A DNA stretch of 28,329 bases, from the NCBI GenBank assembly GCA_964577205.1, contig CAZNYG010000025.1:1-28329 (forward strand), read 5' to 3'. A program made the position numbers and the translations under genes. The DNA comes from CAZNYG01 sp964577205. Lineage in GTDB: Bacteria; Elusimicrobiota; Endomicrobiia; Endomicrobiales; CAIRNS01. The notes under the pieces were generated by a model. It saw only the letters and a list, made by a program, of their open reading frames with translations. It ran no database searches and was not told the DNA's origin. The first letter of the stretch is position 1. The number at the start of each line of letters is the position of its first letter. This document shows positions 21,410-28,329 of this stretch, piece after piece.

Positions 21410-22729
21410 ATGCATCCGGCACGGTCACGACGCATAAAGGAAGGGAAAGAGGAAAAGGGCCCGGTCCTTTACTGGATGAGCCGCGACCAGCGCGCGCATG
21501 ACAATTGGGCGCTCATTCACGCGGCGGGAACGGCTGTCAAACAGCGTTCACCTCTTCTTGCGGCGTTCGCCCTTGTCAATGGCTATCCCGGCGCGGCCAA
21601 CCGTCATTACGCGTTCATGCTGGAGGGCCTCAGGGAAACGGCAGCCCTGCTTGAACGGTTGCGCGTTCCCTTTTATGTGCTGCCGGGGGAGCCGGCGTCG
21701 GTCATTCCCTCCTTCGTAAAAAAGCATAAAATATCCCGCCTGATAACCGATTTCGATCCTTTGCGCGTCAAACGCCGGTGGAAATATGACGTGCTGGGGC
21801 GGATAACGATCCCGTGCGACGAGGTGGACGCGCACAACATCGTCCCCTGCTGGGCGGCCTCTCCCAAACAGGAGTACGGCGCGTATACGTTCAGGCCGAA
21901 GGTCATGCGCCTCATGAGAGAATTCCTTGAGCCGTTCCCCGTCACGCGTCCTCATCCGTTCCCGTATGCCGGCAAGGGTAACGCCCGGGCGGTGATCCCG
22001 GCTGTTCTTTCGGGCATGGAGCGTAAAGGAGGGGCGGGGGAAGCAGGTAAAGCGCTGGACAGTTTCCTGAGCGCGGGCCTTGAGGGTTACGCGGCGACGC
22101 GCAACGATCCTTCAAAGGACGGGCAGTCGGGCCTTTCGCCTTTTCTTCATTTCGGGCAGATATCCGCCCAGCGCGTTGTGTTGGATGTCACGGGGATGAG
22201 AGCCCATGAGGCCTCGCGCGAGGAATTTCTGGATGAGCTGGTGGTGCGCCGTGAGCTTTCCGACAATTTCTGCTGTTATAACGCGGCGTATGACAGCTAT
22301 GGATGCCTTCCTTCCTGGGCGAAGGAAACTTTGAAAAAGCATGAAAAAGACCGCCGGCCTCAGGTTTATTCCATGGACGCGCTTGAGAATGCCGATACGG
22401 CGGATGAGTACTGGAACGCCTGTCAGCGCCAGATGGTCAGGGACGGGAAAATGCACGGTTACATGCGCATGTACTGGGGGAAAAAGGTGCTCGAATGGTC
22501 TTCTTCCCCTGAAGAAGCTTTTGAACGGTTGATCATGCTGAACGACCGCTATGAATACGACGGCAGGGACCCGAACGGGTACGCCGGAATCGCCTGGTGT
22601 TTCGGCCTGCACGACCGTCCATGGGGGGAACGCCCGGTCTTCGGGAAAGTCCGCTCCATGACCGCGGGTGGCCTGAAGAGGAAATATGACATGGGCGCTT
22701 ATGTCCGTCGTTTTGGAAAAAGCACATGA
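21410..22729 (+). CDS. phr: Deoxyribodipyrimidine photolyase, class II
   Basis: The 439-residue flavoprotein repairs cyclobutane pyrimidine dimers using light. The N-terminal alpha/beta domain starts VLYWMSRDQRAHDNWAL, typical of class II enzymes. The C-terminal FAD domain has SGLSPFLHFGQISAQRV, DELVVRRELSDNFC, and near the end MHGYMRMYWGKKVLEWS and DPNGYAGIAWCFGLHDRPWG, which are diagnostic. Length agrees with the family. The ATG at 21410 is preferred because the transcript should begin near 21383 and AAGGA lies at 21396-21400; a GTG at 21380 would fall before the transcript. Its stop overlaps the start of a 48-codon Cys-rich ORF (ATGA). The role of that partner is unknown. Confidence 0.95.
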   Translation: MHPARSRRIKEGKEEKGPVLYWMSRDQRAHDNWALIHAAGTAVKQRSPLLAAFALVNGYPGAANRHYAFMLEGLRETAALLERLRVPFYVLPGEPASVIPSFVKKHKISRLITDFDPLRVKRRWKYDVLGRITIPCDEVDAHNIVPCWAASPKQEYGAYTFRPKVMRLMREFLEPFPVTRPHPFPYAGKGNARAVIPAVLSGMERKGGAGEAGKALDSFLSAGLEGYAATRNDPSKDGQSGLSPFLHFGQISAQRVVLDVTGMRAHEASREEFLDELVVRRELSDNFCCYNAAYDSYGCLPSWAKETLKKHEKDRRPQVYSMDALENADTADEYWNACQRQMVRDGKMHGYMRMYWGKKVLEWSSSPEEAFERLIMLNDRYEYDGRDPNGYAGIAWCFGLHDRPWGERPVFGKVRSMTAGGLKRKYDMGAYVRRFGKST

Positions 22730-22872
22730 AAAAAAGGATCCATCCCATCCCTTCCGCCGGCCGGAAAAAACCGGCAAAAAAACAACGGGCCGGATCGCTC
22801 CGGGGCCTGAAAAAGGTACGGTGCGCCAACTGCTGCGGGTGCGGCGGGTGCGGCGGCCTGCTTTTCAAATAA
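22726..22872 (+). CDS. Small basic Cys-rich protein, coupled to the photolyase gene
   Basis: The 48 codons start in the ATGA overlap with the photolyase stop and end at TAA (22870-22872). The product is strongly basic (MKKRIHPIPSAGRKKPAKKQ at the N-terminus) and ends in a dense Cys/Gly cluster, RCANCCGCGGCGGLLFK, with five Cys. The cluster could bind a metal, and the basic part could bind nucleic acid. The coupled start supports a real gene; the low-complexity composition argues for caution. No known family is recognised. Confidence 0.5.
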   Translation: MKKRIHPIPSAGRKKPAKKQRAGSLRGLKKVRCANCCGCGGCGGLLFK

Positions 22873-22923
22873 GGATCTGCGGCGGCGGATCGATATCGCC
22901 ATGAAAGGATTGGGTGCACAGCC

Positions 22924-24357
22924 ATGAACAGAACGGTACGCTCATGCATCTGCGCTGTTGCAGTGTTTATTGTTTGCCGGGGCGTTCCTATGGCCGCGCC
23001 CGAAGTCCGGATAGCCCTTGAAACCGTTGAAAAGCAGGCGGTAGAAAGCTCCGCGCGTTACAGGGCGGCGCGGGCAGATGCTCTCGCGGCTCGGGATCGC
23101 GTGACGCAGCAGCAAGCGCTCCGCGCGCCGCGGCTGAGCCTTGAAGGAACGTACCGGTACGCGGCTATAGTCCCCGAACTGACTATTACCGGCCCCGGCG
23201 GCGTTAACACAGTCCGCAAAATGTCAGACAATCATTCCTTTTCACTGGGCCCTTCGGCGGTGTGGACGGCATGGGACGGCGGCGGTTTGCGGGCGGGCGT
23301 CATAAGCGCGCGCCTGGCGGCCGAGGCAAAACAGTATGAGGCCGAAGGTGTCAGGCGGCAGATACTGCTTGCCTGCCGTACCGCTTATTTTCAGGCTGCG
23401 CTCGCCGCGGAGCAGGTCACGCTTTACGCCGACGCGTTGAAGCTCGCGCGGCGGCAGTGCGGCGACGTGGAGAAAAGCGCCCGGGCCGGCGCGCGCAGCA
23501 GGGCCGACGAACTATCCGCCCGCCAGGAAGTGCTTTCCCGCCAGCGCCAGCTGAGCCGTGCGCGGGGAGAACTGGCGGCCGCCATGCGCGATCTTGCCGC
23601 GCTGACCGGTTCCGCTTATTCCGACAACGCCCTGCTTCCTCTCGATGCGCGCCTTGCGGGCCAGCCTCTGGAAGGAGTGCCGGCTCCCACGCATTATGTC
23701 GCGCTGGATCAGCTTGACAGCCTGCAGGCGCGTTACGGCGGATCCCGTTCTTCTCAGGTATGGGAAAACCATCCGAACATCGAATCGCTGAACTGTCTTG
23801 CCGAAGCGGCGCGGTATGCCGCGGACAGCGCGTCTTCGGGCCTGTGGCCCCGAGTGACAATAAACGCGAAGGCTTCATGGGATTATCCGAACGGGCCACA
23901 GTTCGAGCCGTTCATCCAGAACGCGGCCGGAGTATCCTTAAGCTGGGCGATCTATGAGTCGGGCGCGTCCCGGGCAAGGGCGAGAGAACAGAACAATGCC
24001 CGAGAAGCGGCATCGGCCCGCCGGGAACAGACGGCCGCGGATTTCCGCCGCGACTGGGAAAAATCTCAGGACCATCTGGCGGCTCTCGACGAACAGGAAC
24101 GCGTCGCGGTTCAGGCGGCGGAAGAAGCCGGAGAACTGTCCCGCCTCATCGACCGCTCATTCAAAGCGGGCGGCGCGACGCGCCTTGACGTGGAGAACGC
24201 CAACTACCGTTACCTGGAAGCCCGTACCGAACTTGCCCGCGTCAGAACGCAGAAACTTCTATATTGCGCCATACTGGCGTCGCTGGCGGAAGACAAAGAC
24301 GGACACGTGACAGAGGACTCTGGACATGGGATCAGCGACAACGGCCAAAGGCGATAA
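22924..24357 (+). CDS. TolC-family outer membrane efflux protein
   Basis: The 477-residue protein has a signal peptide (about 1-25, ending GVPMAAP) and two repeats of the OEP domain. These show long Ala/Arg/Glu-rich coiled helices (for example AARYAADSASSGLWPRVTI and RSFKAGGATRLDVENANYRY) and strand segments such as LSLEGTYRYAAIV. TolC proteins form trimeric tunnels through the outer membrane and periplasm. Here it heads an export operon with an HlyD adaptor, two ABC ATPases and two permeases. The last about 20 residues (from DGHVTEDSGHG) are encoded by the left arm of a dispersed palindrome, so the original C-terminus seems to have been replaced. The stop lies within that element. Confidence 0.9.
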   Translation: MNRTVRSCICAVAVFIVCRGVPMAAPEVRIALETVEKQAVESSARYRAARADALAARDRVTQQQALRAPRLSLEGTYRYAAIVPELTITGPGGVNTVRKMSDNHSFSLGPSAVWTAWDGGGLRAGVISARLAAEAKQYEAEGVRRQILLACRTAYFQAALAAEQVTLYADALKLARRQCGDVEKSARAGARSRADELSARQEVLSRQRQLSRARGELAAAMRDLAALTGSAYSDNALLPLDARLAGQPLEGVPAPTHYVALDQLDSLQARYGGSRSSQVWENHPNIESLNCLAEAARYAADSASSGLWPRVTINAKASWDYPNGPQFEPFIQNAAGVSLSWAIYESGASRARAREQNNAREAASARREQTAADFRRDWEKSQDHLAALDEQERVAVQAAEEAGELSRLIDRSFKAGGATRLDVENANYRYLEARTELARVRTQKLLYCAILASLAEDKDGHVTEDSGHGISDNGQRR

Positions 24358-24410
24358 AGTCGCGGTTTGCTGCCGCGTTCGATCCTGCGTCCCTTGTCCC
24401 ATGTCCGCAG
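24310..24410. repeat. GGACATGGGA palindrome overlapping the tolC 3' end
   Basis: GGACATGGGA (24322-24331) and TCCCATGTCC (24397-24406) are perfect inverted copies; extended arms match at 12 of 14 positions. The left arm is inside the TolC reading frame. The element fills the gap to the adaptor gene. Confidence 0.7.
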
Positions 24411-24430
24411 GTGCATTTAAAGGAGTTGTT

Positions 24431-25159
24431 ATGAAACCCAGGATCGTCGTTGCTGCCGTCGTTATCGTTCTCGCTGCCGGGGCCCTGTGGTTCTTCGGGC
24501 ATCGCGAAAAGGAATTCCTTTATGCCGGCACCGTCGAAGCGACGGAAGTCACACTGTCTTCCCGCCTGTCAGCGGTCATCGGCGAGGTGACGGTACGGGA
24601 AGGGGAGACGGCGAAAAAGGGGCAGGCCCTTGTGCGGCTTTCGGCGGATGACATAGCGGTCGCCGCTGATGCCTCCGAACGCGAACTCCGCAGGGCACGG
24701 CAGCTTCTCGCGGCGGGCACGATGGCACGGGATGCCTTCGACAAGCTGAAATTCAGAAGAGATGACGCCGCGACGCGGTTAAGCTGGACGATGATCAGCG
24801 CCCCGGCCGATGCCACGGTCATAGCGCGCCTGCACGAACCCGGGGAAATGGTGACGCCCGGGACAAAGCTGCTGACCCTCGCGGACCTTTCGCGGGTGTG
24901 GGCTTACGTTTATATTCCGCAGCCTGTGCTCGGCAAGGTATCGCTGGGCATGAAGGTAGACGGGGTTATGCCTGAATCGGACAACAAGCCCGTTGCCGGA
25001 ACGATCGTCCGGATAAACGACGAGGCTGAATTCACGCCTAAGAACGTGCAGACCCGCAGGGAACGCACCCGGCTGGTATACGGCGTCAAGATCGAATTCG
25101 ACAACAGGGATAACGTGCTCAAGCCCGGCATGACCGTTGAGATTAAACTGCCCGAATAA
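24431..25159 (+). CDS. HlyD-family periplasmic adaptor (YbhG-like)
   Basis: The 242-residue protein has one N-terminal membrane anchor (4-20). It then has a split biotinyl-lipoyl domain (FLYAGTVEATEVTLSSRLSAVIGEVTVREGETAKKGQ and ISAPADATVIARLHEPGEMVTPG), an unusually short alpha hairpin between the halves (about 75-118), and a beta-barrel domain ending in VLKPGMTVEIKLPE. Adaptors of this kind join an inner-membrane pump to TolC. The ATG at 24431 follows AAGGAG (24419-24424); an upstream in-frame ATG at 24326 lies inside the palindrome and the tolC gene and is rejected. It is located between tolC and the ATPase genes, as in ybhGFSR-type systems. Confidence 0.9.
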   Translation: MKPRIVVAAVVIVLAAGALWFFGHREKEFLYAGTVEATEVTLSSRLSAVIGEVTVREGETAKKGQALVRLSADDIAVAADASERELRRARQLLAAGTMARDAFDKLKFRRDDAATRLSWTMISAPADATVIARLHEPGEMVTPGTKLLTLADLSRVWAYVYIPQPVLGKVSLGMKVDGVMPESDNKPVAGTIVRINDEAEFTPKNVQTRRERTRLVYGVKIEFDNRDNVLKPGMTVEIKLPE

Positions 25160-25166
25160 AGACAAA

Positions 25167-25279
25167 AACGACAGACGCGGGACATGGGACATGGGATTGA
25201 CAGCAAAGTCAACACCGCCAGTATCGTCTTTGGTCGTTGTCGTTAATCCCACGTCCCATGTCTCATGTCCGCCGTCGTT
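25167..25279. repeat. Long palindromic element (GACATGGGACATGGG arms)
   Basis: The arms at 25167-25198 and 25245-25279 are imperfect inverted copies with AACGAC/GTCGTT ends and GGGACATGGGACATGGGATT-type cores. The loop is 46 bases. The element fills the whole gap between the adaptor and the first ATPase gene. It has no T-run, so read-through within the operon is likely. Confidence 0.75.
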
Positions 25280-25287
25280 ATTAAGTT

Positions 25288-26019
25288 ATGAAAAAAATAA
25301 TTGCTATAACCGTCGATCATCTGTCGCGGTCATTCGGCGCGGCGCGCGCTCTGGACGATCTGTCCATGGATTTCGAGCCGGGGCTTCTGCACGGTATTAT
25401 AGGGCCCGACGGGGCGGGCAAGACGACGCTGTTAAGGATCATCGCGGGACTGCTGCATCCTTCATCCGGCGGCATCCTTTACAGTTCGGACGGCGCCCCG
25501 GTATCGTTTGAAGAAGTGCGCCCATCGATCGCCTATATGCCTTCCAGCGCAAGCCTTTATCCCGACCTTTCGATCCGTGAACATCTTGAGTTCTTCCGGC
25601 GGCTATACCGTATCCCGCCTCCGGAATTCAGCGAAAAAGCATCCCGGCTCCTGGCCATCACCCGCCTGGAAAAGTTTCAGGACCGGCGCGTGGGCCGGCT
25701 TTCCGGAGGCATGTACAAGAAAGCGGGATTGATGTGCGCGCTCCTGTCATCCCCCGGGGTACTCCTGCTCGACGAACCGACCAACGGGGTGGACCCGATA
25801 AGCCGCAGGGAGTTCTGGGAACTTCTTTACGGCCTTTCCGGCCGGAAGATACTCATGCTGATCTCGACGGCATACATGGACGAGGCGGAACGGTGCGGCC
25901 GGGTACACCTGCTTGACGACGGAAAACTGATCCGGAGCGGCGAACCCGGAGAGATACTGCGGTCCGAAGGCATCGGGAGTTTCGACGAGCTTTTCCTCCG
26001 GGGAGCGCGCCGTGGATAA
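25288..26019 (+). CDS. ABC transporter ATP-binding protein 1 (YbhF N-half-like, degenerate Q and H loops)
   Basis: The 243-residue ATPase has Walker A GPDGAGKTT (39-47), signature LSGGMYKK, and Walker B VLLLDEPTNGVDP. The Q-loop reads YMPSSASLYP, with Ser where Gln is usual (about 86-87), and the switch His is Ala195 in ISTAYMDEAE. It therefore keeps nucleotide-binding residues but lacks two that are normally needed for full hydrolysis. Together with the second ATPase it corresponds to the tandem ATPase YbhF, here as two separate genes. The next gene starts inside it (8-base overlap). The ribosome-binding site is poor. Confidence 0.9.
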   Translation: MKKIIAITVDHLSRSFGAARALDDLSMDFEPGLLHGIIGPDGAGKTTLLRIIAGLLHPSSGGILYSSDGAPVSFEEVRPSIAYMPSSASLYPDLSIREHLEFFRRLYRIPPPEFSEKASRLLAITRLEKFQDRRVGRLSGGMYKKAGLMCALLSSPGVLLLDEPTNGVDPISRREFWELLYGLSGRKILMLISTAYMDEAERCGRVHLLDDGKLIRSGEPGEILRSEGIGSFDELFLRGARRG

Positions 26020-26941
26020 CCGCCGCAGCGTGGAAATAAGCGGTCTGACCGTCAGGTTCGGCGCGTTCACCGCGGTCGACGGCGTTTCCTTCACCGTAGA
26101 ACGCGGGCGTATCTTCGGTTTCCTGGGAGCGAACGGCGCGGGGAAGACGACGACGATACGCGTCATGTGCGGCATCCTGGCCCCGGACGCGGGCACGGTC
26201 AGGATAGCGGGTTTGACGTTCGGCCGCGAAGGCGGTACGGCGATCAAGGAACGCGTCGGGTACATGTCCCAGAAATTCACCCTCTATGATGACCTGACGG
26301 TCGAGGAGAACATGGCGTTCAAGGCTTCGCTCCGCCGCATGCCCGATGACGTCGCCCTCCGCCGCAGGGAAGAGCTGCTCTCCTTTATCGGGTTTACCTG
26401 GCCGCTAAGCACGCTGGTGCGGGACCTGCCGTCAGGCGTCAAGCAGCAGATATCGCTGGCGGCCTCGCTGCTGCATCAGCCGGACATCATATTCCTGGAC
26501 GAGCCGACCTCGGGAGTGTCGCCGGCGGTACGCGCGCGGTTCTGGTCGCTGATACGCCGGCTTGCCGGAGAAGGCAGGACCGTCATCGTGACGACGCACT
26601 ATATGGACGAGGCCGAGCAGTGCGAAGAGATCGCGCTGATGAGGGCCGGGCGGCTTATCGCCCTGGACAGTCCCGCGGGCCTTAAAAGATCGGCGTATCC
26701 CGAGACGCTTCTGGAGATAATTGTCCCCGCCCATGCCGGTTCCACCGCGTCTTCCCTCCTGATCAACGATCCCGCGGTACAGAAAGCCTGGCCGCACGGG
26801 ATGCGTTACCACGCGGTATTGCGCGGGGATGCCCGCGTGGAAGATCTCGCCGGGCGCCTTCCGCGGGGATGGTCGGCCCGCGCCATAACGCCGTCGCTGG
26901 AAGACGTGTTCGTCCGGCTGGTGGAGGGGGCGGACCGATGA
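26012..26941 (+). CDS. ABC transporter ATP-binding protein 2 (YbhF C-half-like)
   Basis: The 309-residue ATPase starts with GTG inside the preceding gene. It has Walker A GANGAGKTT, Q-loop YMSQKFTLYDDL, a variant signature LPSGVKQQISLA, Walker B IIFLDEPTSGVSP and switch His in VTTHYMDEAEQC. The ATP site residues missing from the first ATPase are present here, so the pair would have one fully competent and one degenerate half. The C-terminal 70 residues extend beyond the ATPase core and end EDVFVRLVEGADR, typical for ABC-2 exporters. Its stop overlaps the next start in ATGA. Confidence 0.92.
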   Translation: MDNRRSVEISGLTVRFGAFTAVDGVSFTVERGRIFGFLGANGAGKTTTIRVMCGILAPDAGTVRIAGLTFGREGGTAIKERVGYMSQKFTLYDDLTVEENMAFKASLRRMPDDVALRRREELLSFIGFTWPLSTLVRDLPSGVKQQISLAASLLHQPDIIFLDEPTSGVSPAVRARFWSLIRRLAGEGRTVIVTTHYMDEAEQCEEIALMRAGRLIALDSPAGLKRSAYPETLLEIIVPAHAGSTASSLLINDPAVQKAWPHGMRYHAVLRGDARVEDLAGRLPRGWSARAITPSLEDVFVRLVEGADR

Positions 26942-28059
26942 AAGACCGGTTCGATATCCGGCGCGCCCTTGCCGTGGCGAACAAAGAGGTCATGCATATA
27001 CTTCGCGACCCGTTCACGCTTGCAATGTCCATCGGCATACCGGTCATTCTGGTCGTGTTCTTCGGGTTCGCCATAGATCTTGATTTTCGCGGTATCCGGC
27101 TGTCCCTTTTCGACGAAGACCATTCGTACCAGTCGCGCGAACTGACGCGCGGGTTTTCATCGACCGGATACTTTTCCCTGTGCAAAGGGCTGTCGCCGGG
27201 ACAGCCGGCGGACGACATAGAGCAGGGAAGGGCCCATGCCTCCCTTATCATACCGCCGGGATTCGGCAGGGATGTTCTTACGGGAAGGCCGGCGCGCGCG
27301 CAGATCCTGGTCGACGGCAGCGACAACCAGAGGACCGGCGTCATCGCCGCGTACATCGCGGGGGTTCAGAAAGCGATAACGGAAAAGCTGACCGGCGCGG
27401 CGCGTCAGGAGCCTGTCCTGATCCGGACGCGGTTCCTGTATAATCCGGAACTCAATACACAGTGGTTTGTCGTGCCCGGCCTGATCGTCGTGGTCATCGG
27501 GCTTCTTTCCATCCTCATGACGGCCCTTACTGTGGCGCGCGAATGGGAGAACGGCTCCATGGAACTGCTGCTCGCCACGCCGGTGCGGCCTTTCGAGGTA
27601 GTGCTGGGAAAACTGATGCCTTACGCGGCGCTCGGGCTCGCGGGGATAGGGTTCGTGTTCTTCATCGCGCGGTCCGTCTTCGGGGTCCCGTTCAGGGGAA
27701 GCTATTTTCTGCTCGTTGTCTCATGCCTGCTGTTCACGACGGCGAGCCTTGCCCAGGGGCTGCTGATCTCGGTCATTTTCCGGCAGCAGCAGAAGGCGAT
27801 GCAGGCATCGATGATCGCGGGACTCCTGCCGTCGCTGCTCCTTTCGGGTTTCATTTTCCCCGTGGAAAGCATGCCGCCTTTCTTCCAGTATTTCACGATG
27901 ATCCTTCCGCCTCGCTGGTTCATGACGATCGTCCGGACGCTGTTCCTCAAGGGAACCACGCTGGAGGGGCTCGCGCTGCCGTTCGCGGTCCTCGCGCTTA
28001 TGAACGCGGTCCTGATCGGCATTTCGGTCGGGAAATTCAAAAAGGACGTGGAACCATGA
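26938..28059 (+). CDS. ABC-2 type permease (YbhS-like)
   Basis: The 373-residue permease has the ABC-2 layout: a first helix at about 30-48 (LAMSIGIPVILVVFFGFAI) after the cytoplasmic KEVMHILRDPFTL segment, and a large extracytoplasmic domain at about 50-175 (LFDEDHSYQSRELTRGF onward). Five C-terminal helices follow, including AREWENGSMELLLATPVRPFEVVLGK and GFIFPVESMPPFFQYFT, which are hallmarks. It should form a heterodimer with the permease encoded next. The ATG at 26938 overlaps the ATPase stop; an in-frame ATG at 26869 lies within the ATPase gene and is rejected. The exported substrate is unknown; related YbhGFSR systems are reported to handle drugs or cations. Confidence 0.92.
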   Translation: MKDRFDIRRALAVANKEVMHILRDPFTLAMSIGIPVILVVFFGFAIDLDFRGIRLSLFDEDHSYQSRELTRGFSSTGYFSLCKGLSPGQPADDIEQGRAHASLIIPPGFGRDVLTGRPARAQILVDGSDNQRTGVIAAYIAGVQKAITEKLTGAARQEPVLIRTRFLYNPELNTQWFVVPGLIVVVIGLLSILMTALTVAREWENGSMELLLATPVRPFEVVLGKLMPYAALGLAGIGFVFFIARSVFGVPFRGSYFLLVVSCLLFTTASLAQGLLISVIFRQQQKAMQASMIAGLLPSLLLSGFIFPVESMPPFFQYFTMILPPRWFMTIVRTLFLKGTTLEGLALPFAVLALMNAVLIGISVGKFKKDVEP

Positions 28060-28329
28060 GGCCTTCCGCGAAGGTCATCGGCGGTTTCATACGCAAGGAA
28101 TTCTCTCAGACGCTCCGGGACCCGGTCATGCGGGTCTTCCTCTTTGTCGCTCCCGTGGTCCAGCTGGCCATATTCGGTTACGCCATCTCGACGGAGTTCC
28201 GCAACCTGAAGTACGCGGCTTTTTTCGCGCCGGGTGACGCGATGATGCGACGGCTGACGGAGCATTTTCAAGCGTCGCGTTATTTCACGCAGGTGCCGCT
28301 GAACGGGGAAAACGATCCCGAGGGCCTTA
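28056..28329 (+). CDS. ABC-2 type permease (YbhR-like), N-terminal part cut by the window edge
   Basis: The start overlaps the previous stop (ATGA). The visible 91 residues begin MRPSAKVIGGFIRKEFSQ, then TLRDPVMRVFLFVAPVVQLAIFGYAIS (first helix), then an extracytoplasmic start (FFAPGDAMMRRLTEHFQASR). This matches the same ABC-2 family and layout as the upstream permease. The remaining part lies beyond the window. Confidence 0.88.
   Translation, partial: MRPSAKVIGGFIRKEFSQTLRDPVMRVFLFVAPVVQLAIFGYAISTEFRNLKYAAFFAPGDAMMRRLTEHFQASRYFTQVPLNGENDPEGL

Noticed and set aside
26869..26937. Upstream in-frame start for the first permease
   Set aside because: It lies within the ATPase gene and adds a Gly/Arg-rich non-homologous stretch; the ATGA overlap at 26938 is far more likely.
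1..28329. CRISPR array or rRNA genes
   Set aside because: No regularly spaced short direct repeats with variable spacers and no rRNA signature sequences were seen.

Overview
The window is about 28 kb of moderately GC-rich, densely coded bacterial DNA. Genes for a TolC-type channel, a periplasmic adaptor, an outer-membrane-type DUF3078 protein, an ArnT-like glycosyltransferase and a cyclic-glucan-synthase-like protein point to a diderm (Gram-negative) bacterium. The dispersed palindromes, the REP-type transposase and the mix of families would suit an uncultured lineage such as Omnitrophota or a deltaproteobacterium-like group. That placement is a guess; no taxonomic marker is present.

Layout. 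(1) 2-4006: C-terminal part of a GH94 cyclic beta-glucan synthase / glycoside phosphorylase, open at the left edge. (2) 4107-5186: a REP-associated tyrosine transposase with 16-bp terminal inverted repeats, next to the last 25 codons of a lost membrane-transporter gene. (3) 5358-7624: housekeeping and stress genes: FluC/CrcB, a DUF190 PII-like protein, a nitroreductase coupled to a GIY-YIG protein, and a TfoX-N protein. (4) 7695-9881: a zinc-metallopeptidase gene coupled to an ATP-grasp ligase gene. The pair is preceded by a consensus-like promoter, a 41-codon leader ORF and an intrinsic-terminator-like hairpin; the ligase reading frame is broken by one apparent missing base. (5) 9939-12862: a secreted protein of unknown function with an internal duplication (minus strand), an OsmC protein, and a class II Fic protein behind an AT-rich promoter. 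(6) 12863-13820: almost 1 kb without protein genes, holding one intact tRNA-Ser(UGA). Both flanks of the tRNA are tandemly duplicated and carry tRNA fragments, and they can form elaborate hairpins.

(7) 13821-15136: a DUF486 membrane protein and a zinc-ribbon response regulator. (8) 15229-19788: envelope glycosylation genes (a GT21-like ceramide/HpnI-type glucosyltransferase and a MurG/MGDG-synthase-like GT-B protein), then a separate unit with its own promoter and palindromic operator-like site (TM1266-like ACT-fold protein, small membrane protein, ArnT-like transferase). (9) 19823-21353, minus strand: DUF3078 then mscL, ending at a strong bidirectional terminator. (10) 21349-22872: class II photolyase, divergent from DUF3078 with overlapping -35 boxes, coupled to a 48-codon Cys-rich small ORF. 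(11) 22924-28329: an export operon of YbhGFSR type: TolC, HlyD adaptor, two separate ABC ATPases and two ABC-2 permeases, the last open at the right edge.

The items most worth following up are the leader/attenuator in front of the metallopeptidase-ATP-grasp pair, the double tandem duplication around tRNA-Ser, and the GACAT-rich palindromes that share sequence character with the edge of the transposase element.
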